5,405 nucleotides of DNA, from the NCBI GenBank assembly GCA_946626395.1, contig CAMOUF010000064.1:1-5405 (forward strand), in the 5' to 3' direction. Shown here one piece after another: positions 4,651-5,405 of this stretch. Position 1 is the stretch's first letter, and each line of letters starts with the position of its first letter. The notes under the pieces were generated by a model. It was not told the origin of the DNA. It ran no database searches and worked only from the letters and a program-made list of their open reading frames with translations. The translations under genes were made by a program, and so were the position numbers. The stretch comes from an uncultured Clostridia bacterium. GTDB lineage: Bacteria; Bacillota; Clostridia; Christensenellales; Aristaeellaceae.

Positions 4651-5405
4651 TTAGGTCCGATAATCCCCGTTGATCTTTACATAGTCGTACGTCAGATCGC
4701 AGCCCCAGGCGGTGGCCTCCTCCGTGCCCGTGGCCATATCGCAGGAGAAGCGCACAGCTTTTTCGGACAGGATGGCAAGGGCTTTATCCTCGTCGAACGC
4801 CTGGATGCAGCCGTCGGTATAGAAGCACACCGTATCCTTTTCGCCGTGGAGGTACACCTGAATCTTTTCCGGGTCAAAGTCCGGCCCGGCGTAGCCCAGA
4901 GCGCAGAGGATGCGGCCGCAGTTGGCGTCCTTGCCGAACACCATGGCCTTCACCAGGGACGAGCCCACCACGGCTTTCGCCAGCGCTTTGGCGTTTTCCT
5001 TGGTGTCGCAGTTGTATACCCTGGTTTCGATCAGGTGGGTGGCCCCTTCCCCGTCCCCCGCCATTTTCACCGCCAGGCTGCGGCAGATGGCAAACAGCGC
5101 TTCGCAGAAAACGGCGTAGCTTTCGTTTTCTTCCGTGATTGCCGCGTTGCCCGCCAGGCCGTTGGCCAGCACCAATAGGGTATCGTTGGTGCTGGTATCC
5201 CCGTCCACGGTGATCATGTTAAAGGTGTCCCCCACCGCGGCGCTGACCGCCTTTTGCAGCAGCGCCTGGCTGATGGCGCAGTCGGTGGTGATATAAGCCA
5301 GCATGGTGCACATGTTGGGATGGATCATGCCGCTGCCCTTGCTCATGCCGCCGAGCCGGACAAGGACCATCTGTCCGTCCGCCCCCGGCAATTCAAATTC
5401 CACGG
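4651..5405 (-). CDS. argJ: Bifunctional ornithine acetyltransferase / N-acetylglutamate synthase ArgJ, 5' end beyond window
   Basis: ArgJ moves acetyl from N-acetylornithine to glutamate, releasing ornithine and regenerating N-acetylglutamate; bifunctional members also use acetyl-CoA. About 250 C-terminal residues are visible. The first visible codon is GTG (Val) read in frame at the edge, not a real start, and most of the alpha chain is missing. The self-cleavage region KGSGMIHPNMCTML (22-35 of the visible part) contains the nucleophile Thr33 (codon 5305-5307) that becomes the N-terminus of the beta chain, leaving 218 residues, a usual beta-chain size. Further hallmarks are TVDGDTSTNDT (65-75), DGEGATHLIE (117-126), GKDANCGRI (157-165) and the end YDYVKINGDYRT (239-250). 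The residue before Thr is Cys where Ala is usual. argB and argD follow downstream after a 443-nt structured gap. Whether it is mono- or bifunctional cannot be read from this part. Confidence 0.95.
   Translation of the reverse strand, partial: VEFELPGADGQMVLVRLGGMSKGSGMIHPNMCTMLAYITTDCAISQALLQKAVSAAVGDTFNMITVDGDTSTNDTLLVLANGLAGNAAITEENESYAVFCEALFAICRSLAVKMAGDGEGATHLIETRVYNCDTKENAKALAKAVVGSSLVKAMVFGKDANCGRILCALGYAGPDFDPEKIQVYLHGEKDTVCFYTDGCIQAFDEDKALAILSEKAVRFSCDMATGTEEATAWGCDLTYDYVKINGDYRT

Larger units (their letters stand above)
4237..4653. other. Structured intergenic element between argJ and argB (possible MITE-like insertion or structured RNA)
   Basis: The 443 bp between argJ and argB (4208-4650) hold no convincing gene but are densely packed with inverted repeats. 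In + strand order these are hairpins at 4247-4269 and 4280-4300, an arm pair at 4310-4317/4342-4349, a branched core at 4393-4515, and hairpins at 4597-4617 and 4625-4643. The first two and last two hairpins are inverted versions of each other, so the unit has structured terminal inverted repeats. Outer flanks also agree: AAAGACG at the left and, on the - strand, AAAGGAACG at the right, the latter starting within the argJ TAA stop. The core is nearly centred. No transposase is present. Since argB follows argJ in the same direction, the element is probably transcribed in the arg mRNA. It could be a non-autonomous mobile repeat, an mRNA-processing or stability element, or a regulatory RNA; the sequence alone does not decide. 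Boundaries are approximate. Confidence 0.6.

Overview
The window is GC-rich and looks like a chromosomal segment of a Gram-positive anaerobe of the Clostridia (Bacillota), perhaps an Oscillospiraceae-type gut bacterium. The evidence is a DUF1385/YqhQ membrane protein close to prmC, a bifunctional-type argJ next to argB and argD, and strong AGGAGG-like ribosome binding sites. Genus-level placement is inference.

Left part, + strand: the 3' portion of a yqhQ-like DUF1385 membrane protein gene (cut by the window start), a terminator-like hairpin, a small GNAT acetyltransferase gene, and 17 nt later prmC, the release-factor glutamine methyltransferase. prmC runs into argD tail to tail, and the two coding regions share 32 bp. 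A terminator-like hairpin with a T-tract for the + strand transcript lies inside argD.

Right part, - strand (transcribed right to left): argJ (5' end beyond the window), a 443-bp gap without a convincing gene, then argB and argD translationally coupled by an ATGA overlap. The products cover three linked steps of the acetylated arginine pathway: ArgJ makes or recycles N-acetylglutamate and releases ornithine, ArgB phosphorylates N-acetylglutamate, and ArgD transaminates to N-acetylornithine. The ArgC step between ArgB and ArgD is not encoded here and may lie upstream of argJ.

The most unusual part is the argJ-argB gap. Most of it folds into hairpins. Two double-hairpin modules sit at its ends as inverted copies of each other, and all but a small length change in their stems are compensatory (A-T to G-C, A-T to T-A). 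Between them, almost centred, is a potential four-way junction closed by a 10-bp perfect long-range stem and holding a 60-nt long hairpin. This looks like a structured intergenic element, either MITE-like or transcribed as structured RNA, inserted right after the argJ stop codon inside the arg operon. Whether it is repeated elsewhere in the genome cannot be told from this window.
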